DNA of 64,000 nucleotides from Streptomyces sp. SLBN-118 (GCF_006715635.1 NZ_VFNP01000002.1:1550001-1614000); one strand, 5' to 3'. Counted from the stretch's first letter, positions 9,467 through 17,989 are shown. A program made the numbers and translations. Notes: generated by a model from the sequence alone, not told the origin.

Positions 9467-10260
9467 ACGCTCCCGTCCGGCGGACCGTCGAGGATCTGCT
9501 GCGGGTCGTCGTAGCGCTGGTGGATGTAGGGAAGAAGCGCCTGGGCGCTGACCCGCTCGGCCACCCTGCCCTTCTGGTCGGAGGTCTTCTCGCCGACGGT
9601 GAGCTCGACGACGCGCCGCACGGGCAGGTCCGCGACGGGGTCGTACACCGACTCGCGCAGCACCACATCGCCGCTGAGCTTCTCCAGCCTGCGGAACTTC
9701 TCGTTACGCGTGCAGTGCACGAGGACGGGGTCGGCCTCGAAGCCCTGTCCGTCGACCGCGGGCAGGAACTTGAAGTAGAAGTCGAGCTTCTCGGCCGGTT
9801 CGGGCAGCGGAAGCGGGCCGTCCACCGCGCCGCGCACCTCGACGAAGGCGATGCCGTGCCGGGCGAGCACGGCCCGTACGACCGGGCCGTCGCGCTCGAC
9901 ACCGACCTCACCCAGCTTCTTCGGCTCGCCGAAGACCTCCCGTCCGCCGATCAGTGCGCGCTCATGAGTCATCGGCATGACGAGGGGGTACCAGCCCTCA
10001 CGCCCGTCGTGCAGCGCGGCCACGGCCACCGAGCCGGCACCGAGCGGATAGCCGGGCAGGTCGACCTTGCTGATACTGGCCCGCACCAGGGGCCGTTCGG
10101 TGGGTTTGAGCGGCGGCGGAAGTACGGCGGCCACCGCGTCGGGGTCGCTCTCCCACACCGCCACGACGCCGGTGGACCAGATGTCGGGAAGCCTGGAGCT
10201 CGATGCGCGGGCCGCGGCGATCTCCGCCCCGGTGCGCGCGCCGTACCGTACGCGTGCCAT
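9463..10260 (-). CDS. Acetoacetate decarboxylase (ADC) fold protein
   Basis: A 265-residue member of the ADC superfamily. The segment FGEPKKLGEV places K114/K115 at the position of the Schiff-base lysine pair of true acetoacetate decarboxylases, and PLVMPMTHERALIGGRE before it matches the active-site strand. Relatives act as decarboxylases or aldolase-dehydratases on beta-keto acids. It is the first gene of the leftward operon and faces the TetR gene across 93 bp containing a perfect palindrome, so its transcription is probably repressed by that protein. The exact substrate cannot be inferred. Confidence 0.83.
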   Translation of the reverse strand: MARVRYGARTGAEIAAARASSSRLPDIWSTGVVAVWESDPDAVAAVLPPPLKPTERPLVRASISKVDLPGYPLGAGSVAVAALHDGREGWYPLVMPMTHERALIGGREVFGEPKKLGEVGVERDGPVVRAVLARHGIAFVEVRGAVDGPLPLPEPAEKLDFYFKFLPAVDGQGFEADPVLVHCTRNEKFRRLEKLSGDVVLRESVYDPVADLPVRRVVELTVGEKTSDQKGRVAERVSAQALLPYIHQRYDDPQQILDGPPDGSV

Positions 10261-10286
10261 GTCGTACCGCCCTTCGTCAGTCGGCC

Positions 10287-10301
10287 TGTAACACAGTTAC
10301 A
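10287..10301. promoter_or_regulatory. Probable TetR operator
   Basis: Perfect palindrome TGTAAC-ACA-GTTACA centred in the 93 bp between the divergent ADC-fold operon and the TetR gene, 27 bp before the leftward start and 53 bp before the rightward start. Size and position fit a site for autoregulation and operon control. Binding is inferred, not shown. Confidence 0.7.
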
Positions 10302-10353
10302 CCGAGCGCGATGAAGGGTAAAGAGCCGTGCAAGCACCGGAGTTGGAGGCACC

Positions 10354-11061
10354 ATGCCGAGAACCGCGCTGACCCGCGAAGAGGTACTCCAAGCGGCCGC
10401 CTCGCTCGTCAAGCAGCACGGTCCTGCGGCCCTCACCATGCGCAAGCTCGCCGCCGAACTCGGCACCGCCGTCACCTCGATCTACTGGCACGTCGGCAAT
10501 CGCGAGTCGCTCCTCGACGCACTGGTCGAGCGGACGGTCCATGAGATGGGCGCGATCCGGCCCGTCGGCCGTACCCCCGGGCAGCGCATCGTCTCGGTCG
10601 CCCGGCGGCTGCGCCGTGAGCTGCGCGAGCGCCCCCATCTGATCGCGATGGTCCATGAACGGGGGCTCACGGAACGGATGTTCCTGCCCGCGCAGCAGTC
10701 GCTCGTCCACGAAATGCACGCCGCCGGGCTGCGCGGTGCTCGCGCGGCCGAGGCGGTGCGCGCCGTCCAGTTCCAGGTCGTCGGCTTCGTACTCGTCGAG
10801 CGCAACCGGGAACGCTCGCCGGTCCAGTCGCCCGGGGAACAGGAGCTGTGGGAGGGCAGGACGGTGGAGCACGACCCGGCGGAGGACGACCCGGCGTTGG
10901 CCCGCGCGCTGGCGCGGCCCGCCGACCCGGAGAAGCTGTTCGCCGCTTCCGTCAAGGCGTTGGTGAGCGCACTGCTCGCGCCACCCGCGCACGCCACACG
11001 GTCAGGTGACACCCGGGCGGGCGGCACGGGCCGTACCTCGCCTGCCTCCGGGGCCCGTTGA
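10354..11061 (+). CDS. TetR/AcrR family transcriptional regulator
   Basis: A 235-residue regulator. Residues about 8-54 form the TetR DNA-binding domain (TREEVLQAAASLVKQHG, then TMRKLAAELGTAVTSIYWHV, the recognition helix with the typical SIYWHV ending). The C-terminal domain is the ligand-binding, dimerising half and ends in a disordered Gly/Thr/Ser-rich tail. It is divergent from the ADC-SDR-amidohydrolase operon and most likely represses it until a pathway compound binds. The TetR_C part resembles the subclass that often regulates oxidoreductases, but no ligand can be assigned. Confidence 0.88.
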   Translation: MPRTALTREEVLQAAASLVKQHGPAALTMRKLAAELGTAVTSIYWHVGNRESLLDALVERTVHEMGAIRPVGRTPGQRIVSVARRLRRELRERPHLIAMVHERGLTERMFLPAQQSLVHEMHAAGLRGARAAEAVRAVQFQVVGFVLVERNRERSPVQSPGEQELWEGRTVEHDPAEDDPALARALARPADPEKLFAASVKALVSALLAPPAHATRSGDTRAGGTGRTSPASGAR

Positions 11062-11167
11062 CGACGGCGGCCCGGAACAGCGCCCGGCCGGGCACCTCGT
11101 CGCAACGCCGGACCGGCCGGCCGGGACCGTCCGGAGTTGTCAGTGCGGGCCCGTATTCTCTGTGACC

Positions 11168-12160
11168 ATGCTCGACGACCGTACAACCGCAGCTGCAGCG
11201 TGGCCGGCCGCGTATCCCCGGGGATACGCGGTCGTCGACGTGGAGACCACCGGACTCGCCCGCGACGACCGGATAATCTCCGCTGCTGTGTACCGTCTCG
11301 ACGCCCTCGGCGATGTCGAGGACCACTGGTACACCCTCGTCAACCCGGAACGGGATCCGGGTCCGGTGTGGATCCACGGTCTGACGAGCGATGTGCTGGA
11401 AGGCGCACCGCTCTTCGGTGATATCGCCGAGGAGTTCTCCGAGCGGCTCGACGGCCGGGTCCTCGTCGCACACAACGCGATCTTCGACTGGTCGATGATC
11501 GCCCGGGAGTACGCGCGAGCGAGCGCCACCGCGCCCACCCGGCAGCGGCTGTGCACCATCGCGCTCTCCAAGGAGCTGCGACTGCCGCTGCCCAACCACA
11601 AGCTGGAGTCGCTCGCCGCGCACTTCGGAGTCGTACAGCAGCGGGCGCACCACGCCCTGGACGACGCACGCGTGCTGGCCGAGGCGTTCCGGCCGAGTCT
11701 GCACACCGCGGCGCGGGACGGGGTGCGGCTGCCGCTGCTCGAATGCCGTCCGCTGACCGAGTGGTCGGACTCGCCCGCCACCCCGCGGATCGGCCACCAG
11801 CCTTCGTACGGCCGGAGCGCGTACGGGCAAAGCAGCTGGCGGCCGTCACGCAAACGCCCCGCCTGCCCCTACCCCAACCCGGGGCGGTACCAGGTGGGCG
11901 GGCCGCTCGCGCAGGGCATGCGGGTGGCCTTCTCCGGCGACACCTCCGTCGACCGCGAGCTGCTGGAGGACCGGGCGATCGAGGCGGGCCTGCATGTCGC
12001 GACGAGCGTGTCCCGGCTGACGAGCCTCCTGGTGACCAACGATCCCGGGGCCTCGACGTCGAAGACGGTCAAGGCGCGGTCGTACGGCACGCCGGTCGTC
12101 GACGAGGCCGCCTTCACCCAGCTGTTGCGGGACGTGGCCCCGGCACCCGCATCGGAGTGA
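11168..12160 (+). CDS. DEDDh 3'-5' exonuclease with C-terminal BRCT domain
   Basis: A 330-residue protein. Residues about 18-180 are an epsilon-type exonuclease: ExoI motif VVDVETTG (metal-binding D and E), ExoII AHNAIFDW, and ExoIII AHHALDDARV with the general-base His and last Asp. After a basic, Pro-rich linker, residues about 250-325 form a BRCT domain (GMRVAFSGDTSVDRELLEDRAIEAG). Such fusions occur widely in actinomycetes and are thought to act in DNA repair or proofreading rather than in the main replisome. ATG at 11168 is preferred; the open frame upstream lacks family similarity. Confidence 0.87.
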   Translation: MLDDRTTAAAAWPAAYPRGYAVVDVETTGLARDDRIISAAVYRLDALGDVEDHWYTLVNPERDPGPVWIHGLTSDVLEGAPLFGDIAEEFSERLDGRVLVAHNAIFDWSMIAREYARASATAPTRQRLCTIALSKELRLPLPNHKLESLAAHFGVVQQRAHHALDDARVLAEAFRPSLHTAARDGVRLPLLECRPLTEWSDSPATPRIGHQPSYGRSAYGQSSWRPSRKRPACPYPNPGRYQVGGPLAQGMRVAFSGDTSVDRELLEDRAIEAGLHVATSVSRLTSLLVTNDPGASTSKTVKARSYGTPVVDEAAFTQLLRDVAPAPASE

Positions 12161-12322
12161 ACCGGACGCGACTCGCCCGCCGAGTGGTATGAGGACAACA
12201 ACCTCAGCGCCTTCAAGCGCAACGTCAAGCGCCCCGACTTCGAGCAGATGGACCGTGTTCACGTCCCCGGAATCCACGTACGGGGGATCACGTTCGGGGC
12301 ATCGTTCGAGGTCAGACCATAA
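12161..12322 (+). pseudogene. Serine recombinase remnant, internal N-domain fragment
   Basis: Directly after the exonuclease stop, and in the same frame, the DNA reads DSPAEWYEDNNLSAFK then RNVKRPDFEQM. This is the segment found in the catalytic domain of large serine integrases (pattern: VAEWY-DND-SA...KRP-F-RM). Nothing upstream supplies the catalytic Ser region, and after the Met the similarity is lost and a TAA ends the frame at 12322. It is therefore a short broken piece. The matching C-terminal part lies 0.5 kb downstream. Confidence 0.7.
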
Positions 12323-12876
12323 GAACAAGCTGAGACGCCCACGATCGCTACGCGCTGCCGCCGGATCGGCGGCCTGCGGGTCGCCATGGGCTGGGAAGCC
12401 GTCCTTGTGCGGGTCAGTGGGCAGGGTTGAGGAAGTCCAGGGCCTCACGGGCCAGTCCGTCCCAGCTGAGCTCCGAGCCGGGGTCCAGGCTGAGCCACTC
12501 GCGCATGAGCCGCCCGTGCCCCGGGTCGAAGCGCTCACCCTCACCGGCATCCACCAGCTCGTCGACTCGGGCCCGCGGGAGCTTCACCACCAGACGGCCC
12601 TGCGCGAGCATCGCGAAAATCTTCCCGCCGACCTTGAGCGCAGCAGCGCCGAACTTTCCCTCCCGTCCCGGTTCGTCGCCAGGGATGGTCACCCCGTCCA
12701 GCTCCGCGAACTGCGCGACCAGCTGCTCGTACCGCTTCTCGGGGGAGACTGCCCGCCGTTGCTGCATCGGCTCCTCGACTCATTCCGGCCGGTGCGGGTC
12801 TCCTGCAGACCTCCGCCATCTCGGCGTCCGGCAGCCTACTGTTGTGACCAGGTCAGACCATAAAGAACAAGCTCAG
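12310..12876. repeat. Direct repeat pair flanking the TfoX-like gene
   Basis: About 25 bp beginning GGTCAGACCATAA and running through GAACAAGCT occur at 12310-12334 and again at 12851-12876, differing by one inserted A and one substitution. The copies flank a 0.5 kb segment that holds only the TfoX-like gene. They may mark an insertion or duplication event within the recombinase gene, or recombination-site scars. Confidence 0.65.
12414..12767 (-). CDS. TfoX/Sxy N-terminal-domain-like protein
   Basis: A 117-residue protein resembling the TfoX/Sxy N-terminal or MmcQ/YjbR-like fold: GKFGAAALKVGGKIFAMLAQGRLVVKLPRARVDEL is the characteristic strand-loop-strand core, followed by RFDPGHGRLMREWLSL and a C-terminal amphipathic helix. 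In Gammaproteobacteria the family touches competence control, but in actinomycetes these short proteins have no known role. The gene is inserted between two pieces of a broken serine recombinase and flanked by near-identical direct repeats, which suggests it arrived or was copied in with a rearrangement. Confidence 0.75.
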   Translation of the reverse strand: MQQRRAVSPEKRYEQLVAQFAELDGVTIPGDEPGREGKFGAAALKVGGKIFAMLAQGRLVVKLPRARVDELVDAGEGERFDPGHGRLMREWLSLDPGSELSWDGLAREALDFLNPAH

Positions 12877-13252
12877 GGCGAGCAAGCAGGTCCCGGAGAC
12901 GGCCCAGCCGTGGGCTGGTGAGGCTGCGCTCAGGGACGTGGAGGAGGAGATCACGGAACTTCAGGAACTCTGGACGGCTAAGAAGGTCCGTGCCGCCTCG
13001 TACGTCACGGCACTCGATGACCTGAACGCTCGGAAGAACGAACTGCTGGCAGACAGGGTGTACCACACGGTCCCGGTCGGCACGCGTTCCATCACGGAAG
13101 AACTGCTGACGAAGGGCTGGGAGAACCTGTCCATCGAGCGTCAGCGGATCATCGTCCGGAAGGTCCTGCGGGCGGTGATCATCCACCCGGCCAAGAGCCG
13201 CGGCGGTCGGTTCGACCCCGCACGAGCGGAGCCCGTTTTCCTCACGGCCTGA
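12848..13252 (+). pseudogene. Serine recombinase remnant, C-terminal part
   Basis: An open frame of about 134 codons without a convincing start. The section EEEITELQELWTAKKVRAAS, the later ITEELLTKGWENLSIERQR and IIVRKVLRAVIIHPA match the coiled-coil and C-terminal end of large actinophage/ICE-type serine integrases, ending GGRFDPARAEPVF as those proteins do. The catalytic and zinc-ribbon domains are gone. Together with the fragment at 12161 it marks a former integrative element whose other genes are not visible here. Confidence 0.72.
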
Positions 13253-13303
13253 CAAACACTGAGGGCCCCTCCCATGTGGGAGGGCGCCCTGCTGTTCCCT
13301 GGT

Positions 13304-13555
13304 CTATCCGGTCACGCTGCCTACCTTGTCCACGATGCCCGTCTTCCCTTCAGCGCGGGCGCAGTGCGCTCCGCAGTACCAGTGGCCCTCGGCCTCGACG
13401 CCCTGTCCGATGATCTGGACTCGGCAGTGCTCACAGATCGGCGCCATGCGGTGAATGGCGCAGGCGAACGAGTCGAAAACGTGCCGCGCACCGTCCTTGG
13501 TCTCCACGGTGAACGCAAGCTCGTAGTCGTTCCCACACACTTCGCAACGTGTCAT
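13304..13555 (-). CDS. Small cysteine-rich, zinc-ribbon-like protein
   Basis: An 83-residue protein with seven cysteines at positions 4, 7, 32, 41, 44, 61 and 65 in CxxC-like pairs (CEVCGNDY, CEHC, YCGAHC), plus conserved histidines, suggesting two zinc-binding knuckles. Similar small proteins are frequent in Streptomyces and carry no assigned role. The start was set at MTRCEVCGNDY because relatives begin there; an ATG three codons upstream is possible and no clear ribosome site decides. It lies just after the integrase remnant on the opposite strand. Confidence 0.65.
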   Translation of the reverse strand: MTRCEVCGNDYELAFTVETKDGARHVFDSFACAIHRMAPICEHCRVQIIGQGVEAEGHWYCGAHCARAEGKTGIVDKVGSVTG

Positions 13556-13619
13556 AAGCGGCATCGTTGAGGGCAGGGAAGGCGCTGGCAAGCTGACGGC
13601 GCACTGCCGGCTCGGGGTT

Positions 13620-13790
13620 CTACCCAGTCAGCGTAGCGGCCATGGAGCTCAGCCCGACCTCACCTCTGTCCTTCAGATTCACTAGTTCAAGGATCTCGTC
13701 GACCTGGTCCTCAGTCAGGATCGGGGCTCGGTCCAGTGCTCTGACCGGGAAGCTTCGCCGGTTTGCTGCGAGATGGCTGACGTGCGACGA
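13620..13790 (-). pseudogene. Possible C-terminal gene remnant
   Basis: The minus strand reads ALDRAPILTEDQVDEILELV then NLKDRGEVGLSSMAATLTG and stop. The helical, acidic composition looks like a protein C-terminus, and no start or upstream domain is recognisable before the divergent gene begins. I cannot name the family. It may be noncoding. Confidence 0.25.
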
Positions 13791-13854
13791 CTTCCGACGT
13801 CGGAGATCTGCCCCATAAGATCTTGAGCTCAGGCCACGGATGTCGGAGGGCGAG

Positions 13855-14253
13855 ATGGAGCAGCCGCGGATACGCCTCGGCAACGATGACATCTGGCTGG
13901 AACTGGCTCGGACCGGTAGGGATAGCTGGCAGATCACCGCAGATTGGTGTTCCTGGCTGACAGCTGACTTCACTGCGGATCTCAGCGATGGGGAGGCCAT
14001 GGACTTCGTGGCGCGGCTGCTAACTCACCTGCGCGCACCGTCGGGTGGGCGCTTTTCGGCGGCGGTGACTCACGGTCGCAACAATCCGCTGACGTTGAAG
14101 GCAGAGCCAGTCGGGGACGGTTTCGCCTTTTTCATTCGCTTGACTCCCAACGGCGACGACGACGTGTGTCACTTGCAGATGGAGATCGATCCGATCGCCT
14201 CGTTGGAACTTCGTGAGGCGTTCAGTGCGCTGCACGCGGCGCTGGTGGTCTGA
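13855..14253 (+). CDS. DUF6228-like small protein
   Basis: A 132-residue soluble protein of unknown function with several beta strands (IRLGNDDIWLELARTG, NNPLTLKAEPVGDGFAFFIRL) and a C-terminal helix; it looks like the DUF6228 group, often found in Streptomyces near mobile or immunity genes. The inner ATG at 13855 is preferred over that at 13840 because GGAGGG sits five bases before it. Codon use is less G/C-biased than in the neighbours, in keeping with the recombinase remnants nearby and a possible transferred origin. Confidence 0.6.
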   Translation: MEQPRIRLGNDDIWLELARTGRDSWQITADWCSWLTADFTADLSDGEAMDFVARLLTHLRAPSGGRFSAAVTHGRNNPLTLKAEPVGDGFAFFIRLTPNGDDDVCHLQMEIDPIASLELREAFSALHAALVV

Positions 14254-14410
14254 CCGCCCGGAGCGTTTCAGGCCGCGATCGTGAGGCGCCCCGGTCACCC
14301 AGCACCCCGCCGCCGCGGGGCGTGCTCCGTTCCCCGCGACAGCGGGGTTCACGGGCCCCGGGCGGGCCCCCCCGTCCGGGCCCGGGTCCGCGGCGGGTAC
14401 GGTCGAAGCC

Positions 14411-15199
14411 GTGTACCGCTTCCTGTTGTCCCGCCAGTGGGTGATCCTCACCCTCATCGGCCTCGTCCTCATCCCCACGATGATCGAGCTGGGCTTCTGG
14501 CAGCTCCACCGGCACCAGCACCGGGTCGCGCAGAACACACTGATCGCGAAGAACGTCCGGGCGAAGCCCGTCCCCGTGACCGAGCTCACCTCCCCCGGAC
14601 ACACCGTCCCGAGCGGCGACTACTGGCGCCGCGTCACCGCCACCGGCGTCTTCGACACCGCACACGAAGTCGTCGTACGCCGCCGCACCTCCGCCGACGA
14701 GCGCGTCGGCTTCCATGTCCTGACCCCGCTCGTCCTCGCCGACGGCCGGGCCGTCCTGATCAACCGCGGCTGGATCCCGACGGCCGCCGACCAGAAGGCC
14801 TTCCCCTCGGTGCCGCCCGCCCCCAAGGGCACGGTGACGGTGACCGGCAGGCTCAAGGCCGACGAGACGACGGAGGCCAGCGGCATCAAGGACCTGGCCG
14901 GACTGCCGCCCCGCCAGATCATGCTGATCAGCAGCGCGCTGCAGGCGAAGGTGCTGGGCCGCACCGTGCTCGGCGGCTATCTGGAGCAGACCGCGCCCAC
15001 GCCGGCCGGCAGCAGCCCCGAACTGATCCCGGACCCCGACCACGACTCGATCGGTTCGCACATGGCGTACGCCGTCCAGTGGTGGCTGTTCACCGCGGCG
15101 GTACCCGTCGGCTGGGTGATTCTCGTACGCCGCGAGAAGCGCGACCGCGAGGCCGCCGAGGCACAAACGGCACCGGAACAGGCCCCCGCGAACGCCTGA
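14411..15199 (+). CDS. SURF1 family protein (cytochrome oxidase assembly)
   Basis: A 262-residue membrane protein with the SURF1 plan: an N-terminal membrane helix (about residues 9-28, followed by GFWQLHRHQ, the family's conserved GxWQxxR-like motif), a large extracytoplasmic domain with DYWRRVTATGVFD and VLINRGWIPTAADQ, and a C-terminal helix from about residue 220. SURF1 proteins assist insertion of haem a into cytochrome c oxidase. GTG at 14411 fits the helix position. The Lys/Arg/Glu-rich tail is cytoplasmic. Confidence 0.9.
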   Translation: MYRFLLSRQWVILTLIGLVLIPTMIELGFWQLHRHQHRVAQNTLIAKNVRAKPVPVTELTSPGHTVPSGDYWRRVTATGVFDTAHEVVVRRRTSADERVGFHVLTPLVLADGRAVLINRGWIPTAADQKAFPSVPPAPKGTVTVTGRLKADETTEASGIKDLAGLPPRQIMLISSALQAKVLGRTVLGGYLEQTAPTPAGSSPELIPDPDHDSIGSHMAYAVQWWLFTAAVPVGWVILVRREKRDREAAEAQTAPEQAPANA

Positions 15200-15263
15200 C
15201 CCCGGCCGCGGGCGCAGCTCCGTGGCTGCTTAATCACCGCGCCGGACGGGAACACGCGAAAGC

Positions 15264-17048
15264 GTGACCCTACGCATCGAGGACTACGCCCTCATCGGCG
15301 ATCTCCAGACCGCCGCGCTGGTGGGAAGAAACGGCTCCATCGACTGGCTGTGCCTGCCCCGCTTCGACTCCGCGGCCTGCTTCGCCGCGCTGCTCGGGAA
15401 CAAGGACAACGGCCACTGGACAATCGCGCCCCAGGGCGCGGATCTGTGCACCCGCCGCGGCTACGTCGGGGAATCACTCGTCCTCGAAACGGTGTGGGAG
15501 ACGCGTACCGGCACGGTCAAGGTCATCGACTTCATGCCGCAGCGCGACACGGCCCCCGACGTCGTCCGCATCGTGGAGGGCGTGAGCGGCTCGGTCGAGA
15601 TGAGCGGCACGCTGCGGCTGCGCTTCGACTTCGGCTCCGTGGTGCCCTGGATGCGGCGGGCGGAGGGTCACCATGTGGCGGTCGCGGGCCCCGACTCCGT
15701 ATGGCTGCGCAGTGAGCCGAGCGTCAAGACGTGGGGGCACGAGTACAGCACCCGCACGTCGTTCACGGTCGGCGAGGGAGAGTCGGTGGCGTTCGTCCTG
15801 ACCTGGCATCCCTCGCACGAACCGCGGCCGACGTTCATCGACCCGTACGAAGCACTAAAGAGCAGCGTGGAGGACTGGACCCTGTGGTCCCGGCGCTGCC
15901 GGGGCGGGGGTCCCTACCGCGAGGCCGTGGTCCGCTCGCTCATCACGCTGCGGGCGCTCACCTACGCCCCGACCGGCGGCATCGTCGCCGCGCCGACCAC
16001 GTCCCTGCCGGAGGAGCTCGGCGGCGTACGCAACTGGGACTACCGGTACTGCTGGCTGCGGGATGCCACCCTCACGCTGGGCGCACTGGTGATGGCGGGT
16101 TATCAGGAGGAAGCCTGGGCCTGGCGCAACTGGCTGCTGCGGGCGGTTGCCGGAGACCCGGCGGATCTGCAGATCATGTACGGGCTGTCGGGCGAGCGCC
16201 GGCTGCCCGAGACGGAGCTGGAGTGGCTGAGCGGCTACGCGGGCTCCGCGCCGGTCCGCACCGGCAACGAGGCGGTCAAGCAGTTGCAGCTCGATGTGTA
16301 CGGAGAAGTGCTCGACTCCCTCTTCGTGTCCAGACAGGCGGGTATGCCCGCGGAGAAGCACGCCTGGAATGTGCAGCTCAGCCTGCTCGGCTTCCTGGAG
16401 TCCATGTGGCGCGAGCCGGACGAGGGTCTGTGGGAAGTCCGGGGTCCCCGGCGCCACTTCGTGCACTCCAAGGTGATGGCCTGGGTGGCGGCGGACCGTG
16501 CCGTGCGCACGCTGGAGGGGAATCGTTCGCTGAACGGCGACGCGGACCGGTGGCGCGCGATGCGTGACGAGGTGCACCGGGAGGTGTGCGAGAAGGGGTT
16601 CGACCCGGTGCGGAACACCTTCACGCAGTCGTACGGCTCCGTCGAACTCGACGCGGCGGCACTGCTGATCCCCCGGGTCGGCTTTCTGCCGCCGGACGAT
16701 CCGAGGGTGATCGGGACGGTGGACGCGGTGCGCGAGGAGTTGGGGACGGGAGGTCTCGTACGCCGCTACAGCACCGACAGCGGGACTGTGGACGGGCTGC
16801 CGGGAGGGGAAGGGGCGTTCCTGGCCTGCTCGTTCTGGCTGGTCGACGCGCTGCGGCTGACGGGGCGTGTGAAGGAGGCGCGGGAGCTGTTCGAGCGGCT
16901 GCTCGCCCTGCGCAACGACGTCGGGCTGCTGGCCGAGGAGTACGACCCCGTGGCCGGCCGGCAGGTGGGGAACTTCCCCCAGGCGTTCAGCCATATCGGG
17001 CTGGTCGTCTCGGCCCTCGCGCTGGCCGGGGAGGAGACGGCAGGATAG
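15264..17048 (+). CDS. Glycoside hydrolase family 15 protein
   Basis: A 594-residue cytosolic GH15 enzyme. The start IEDYALIGDLQTAALVGRNG and SIDWLCLPRFDSAACFAALL is the usual beginning of bacterial GH15 proteins. GGVRNWDYRYCWLRDATLTL around residue 255 is the (alpha/alpha)6-barrel signature, and the C-terminus has EEYDPVAGRQVGNFPQAFSH, also typical. Substrate is probably an alpha-glucoside such as trehalose or a maltodextrin; mycobacterial relatives are trehalases. No signal peptide is visible. It is 64 bp after SURF1 and 4 bp before the next SDR, so it may be co-transcribed with the latter. Confidence 0.88.
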   Translation: MTLRIEDYALIGDLQTAALVGRNGSIDWLCLPRFDSAACFAALLGNKDNGHWTIAPQGADLCTRRGYVGESLVLETVWETRTGTVKVIDFMPQRDTAPDVVRIVEGVSGSVEMSGTLRLRFDFGSVVPWMRRAEGHHVAVAGPDSVWLRSEPSVKTWGHEYSTRTSFTVGEGESVAFVLTWHPSHEPRPTFIDPYEALKSSVEDWTLWSRRCRGGGPYREAVVRSLITLRALTYAPTGGIVAAPTTSLPEELGGVRNWDYRYCWLRDATLTLGALVMAGYQEEAWAWRNWLLRAVAGDPADLQIMYGLSGERRLPETELEWLSGYAGSAPVRTGNEAVKQLQLDVYGEVLDSLFVSRQAGMPAEKHAWNVQLSLLGFLESMWREPDEGLWEVRGPRRHFVHSKVMAWVAADRAVRTLEGNRSLNGDADRWRAMRDEVHREVCEKGFDPVRNTFTQSYGSVELDAAALLIPRVGFLPPDDPRVIGTVDAVREELGTGGLVRRYSTDSGTVDGLPGGEGAFLACSFWLVDALRLTGRVKEARELFERLLALRNDVGLLAEEYDPVAGRQVGNFPQAFSHIGLVVSALALAGEETAG

Positions 17049-17052
17049 GCCC

Positions 17053-17808
17053 ATGGATCTTGGACTGAAAGACCGTGTCTATGTCGTCACGGGTGCGTCG
17101 CGGGGGCTGGGAAACGCGTCGGCGCGGGCACTTGTGGCCGACGGCGCGAACGTCGTCATCACCGGGCGCGACAAGAAGTCGGTCGCGGACGCGGCGGCCG
17201 AGCTGGGCCCGAACGCCATCGGCATCGCCGCGGACAACTCCGACCCGGCGGGCGCGGAACGCCTCGTCGCCGCGGCGCGGGCGCACTTCGGGCGCTTCGA
17301 CGGCATCCTGATCAGCGTCGGCGGCCCGGCGCCGGGCTTCGTTGCGGACAACACGGACGAGCAGTGGCTCGCGGCGTTCGAAGCGGTGTTCCTGGGCGCA
17401 GTACGGCTGGCCCGCACGGCAGCGGCGGCGCTGGACGAGGGCGGCGTGATCGGCTTCGTCCTGTCCGCCTCGGTCCACGAACCGATCCCCGGCCTGACGA
17501 TCTCCAACGGCCTCCGCCCCGGCCTGGCGGGCTTCGCGAAGTCCCTCGCGGACGAACTGGGCCCCCAGGGCATCCGGGTCGTCGGCCTGCTCCCCTCCCG
17601 CATCGACACGGACCGCGTCCGCGAACTCGACGCCTTGTCGGGCGACGCGGAGGCGGCGCGCACGGCGAACGAGTCCCGTATCCCGCTGCGCCGCTACGGC
17701 ACGCCGGAGGAGTTCGGCAACACGGCGGCGTTCCTGTTGTCACCGGCGGCGTCGTACCTGACGGGCGTCATGCTCCCGGTGGACGGGGGCGCGCGCCACG
17801 GCTTCTGA
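17053..17808 (+). CDS. Atypical SDR (beta-ketoacyl-reductase-like) lacking the YxxxK pair
   Basis: A 251-residue SDR with intact cofactor site TGASRGLG (residues 14-21), a Gly-rich second site SVGGPAPG, and the SDR C-terminus GVMLPVDGGARHGF. By spacing from the serine of LSASV, the catalytic Tyr and Lys of classical SDRs are replaced by Ser and Arg in TISNGLRPGLAGFAKSLADE. A related SDR subgroup, common in actinomycetes and bacilli, has the same replacement. Whether it is an active oxidoreductase is unclear. It starts 4 bp after the GH15 stop. Confidence 0.82.
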   Translation: MDLGLKDRVYVVTGASRGLGNASARALVADGANVVITGRDKKSVADAAAELGPNAIGIAADNSDPAGAERLVAAARAHFGRFDGILISVGGPAPGFVADNTDEQWLAAFEAVFLGAVRLARTAAAALDEGGVIGFVLSASVHEPIPGLTISNGLRPGLAGFAKSLADELGPQGIRVVGLLPSRIDTDRVRELDALSGDAEAARTANESRIPLRRYGTPEEFGNTAAFLLSPAASYLTGVMLPVDGGARHGF

Positions 17809-17923
17809 CGAGTCGGCGCGGTGCGCTGCGTGGTGGCTCGTTCGCGATCCGCCAAGGGCCTTGCAGCGAACGCGCCTCCGGCCGGTGCCCCGCCGGTCAG
17901 TATGGGGTGGGCATGGCTGCGGC

Positions 17924-17959
17924 GGCATCGCGGCCGCCAGGCCCGGCAGCCGCGATGCC
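17924..17959. terminator. Bidirectional hairpin terminator
   Basis: An 11-bp perfect inverted repeat, GGCATCGCGGC and its complement, with a 14-base loop, lies in the 181 bp between the rightward SDR and the leftward AmaP-type gene. Position and convergence suggest a shared terminator. Confidence 0.5.
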
Positions 17960-17989
17960 GACCCTGGCTCGGCGGGGTGCGGGAACGCG

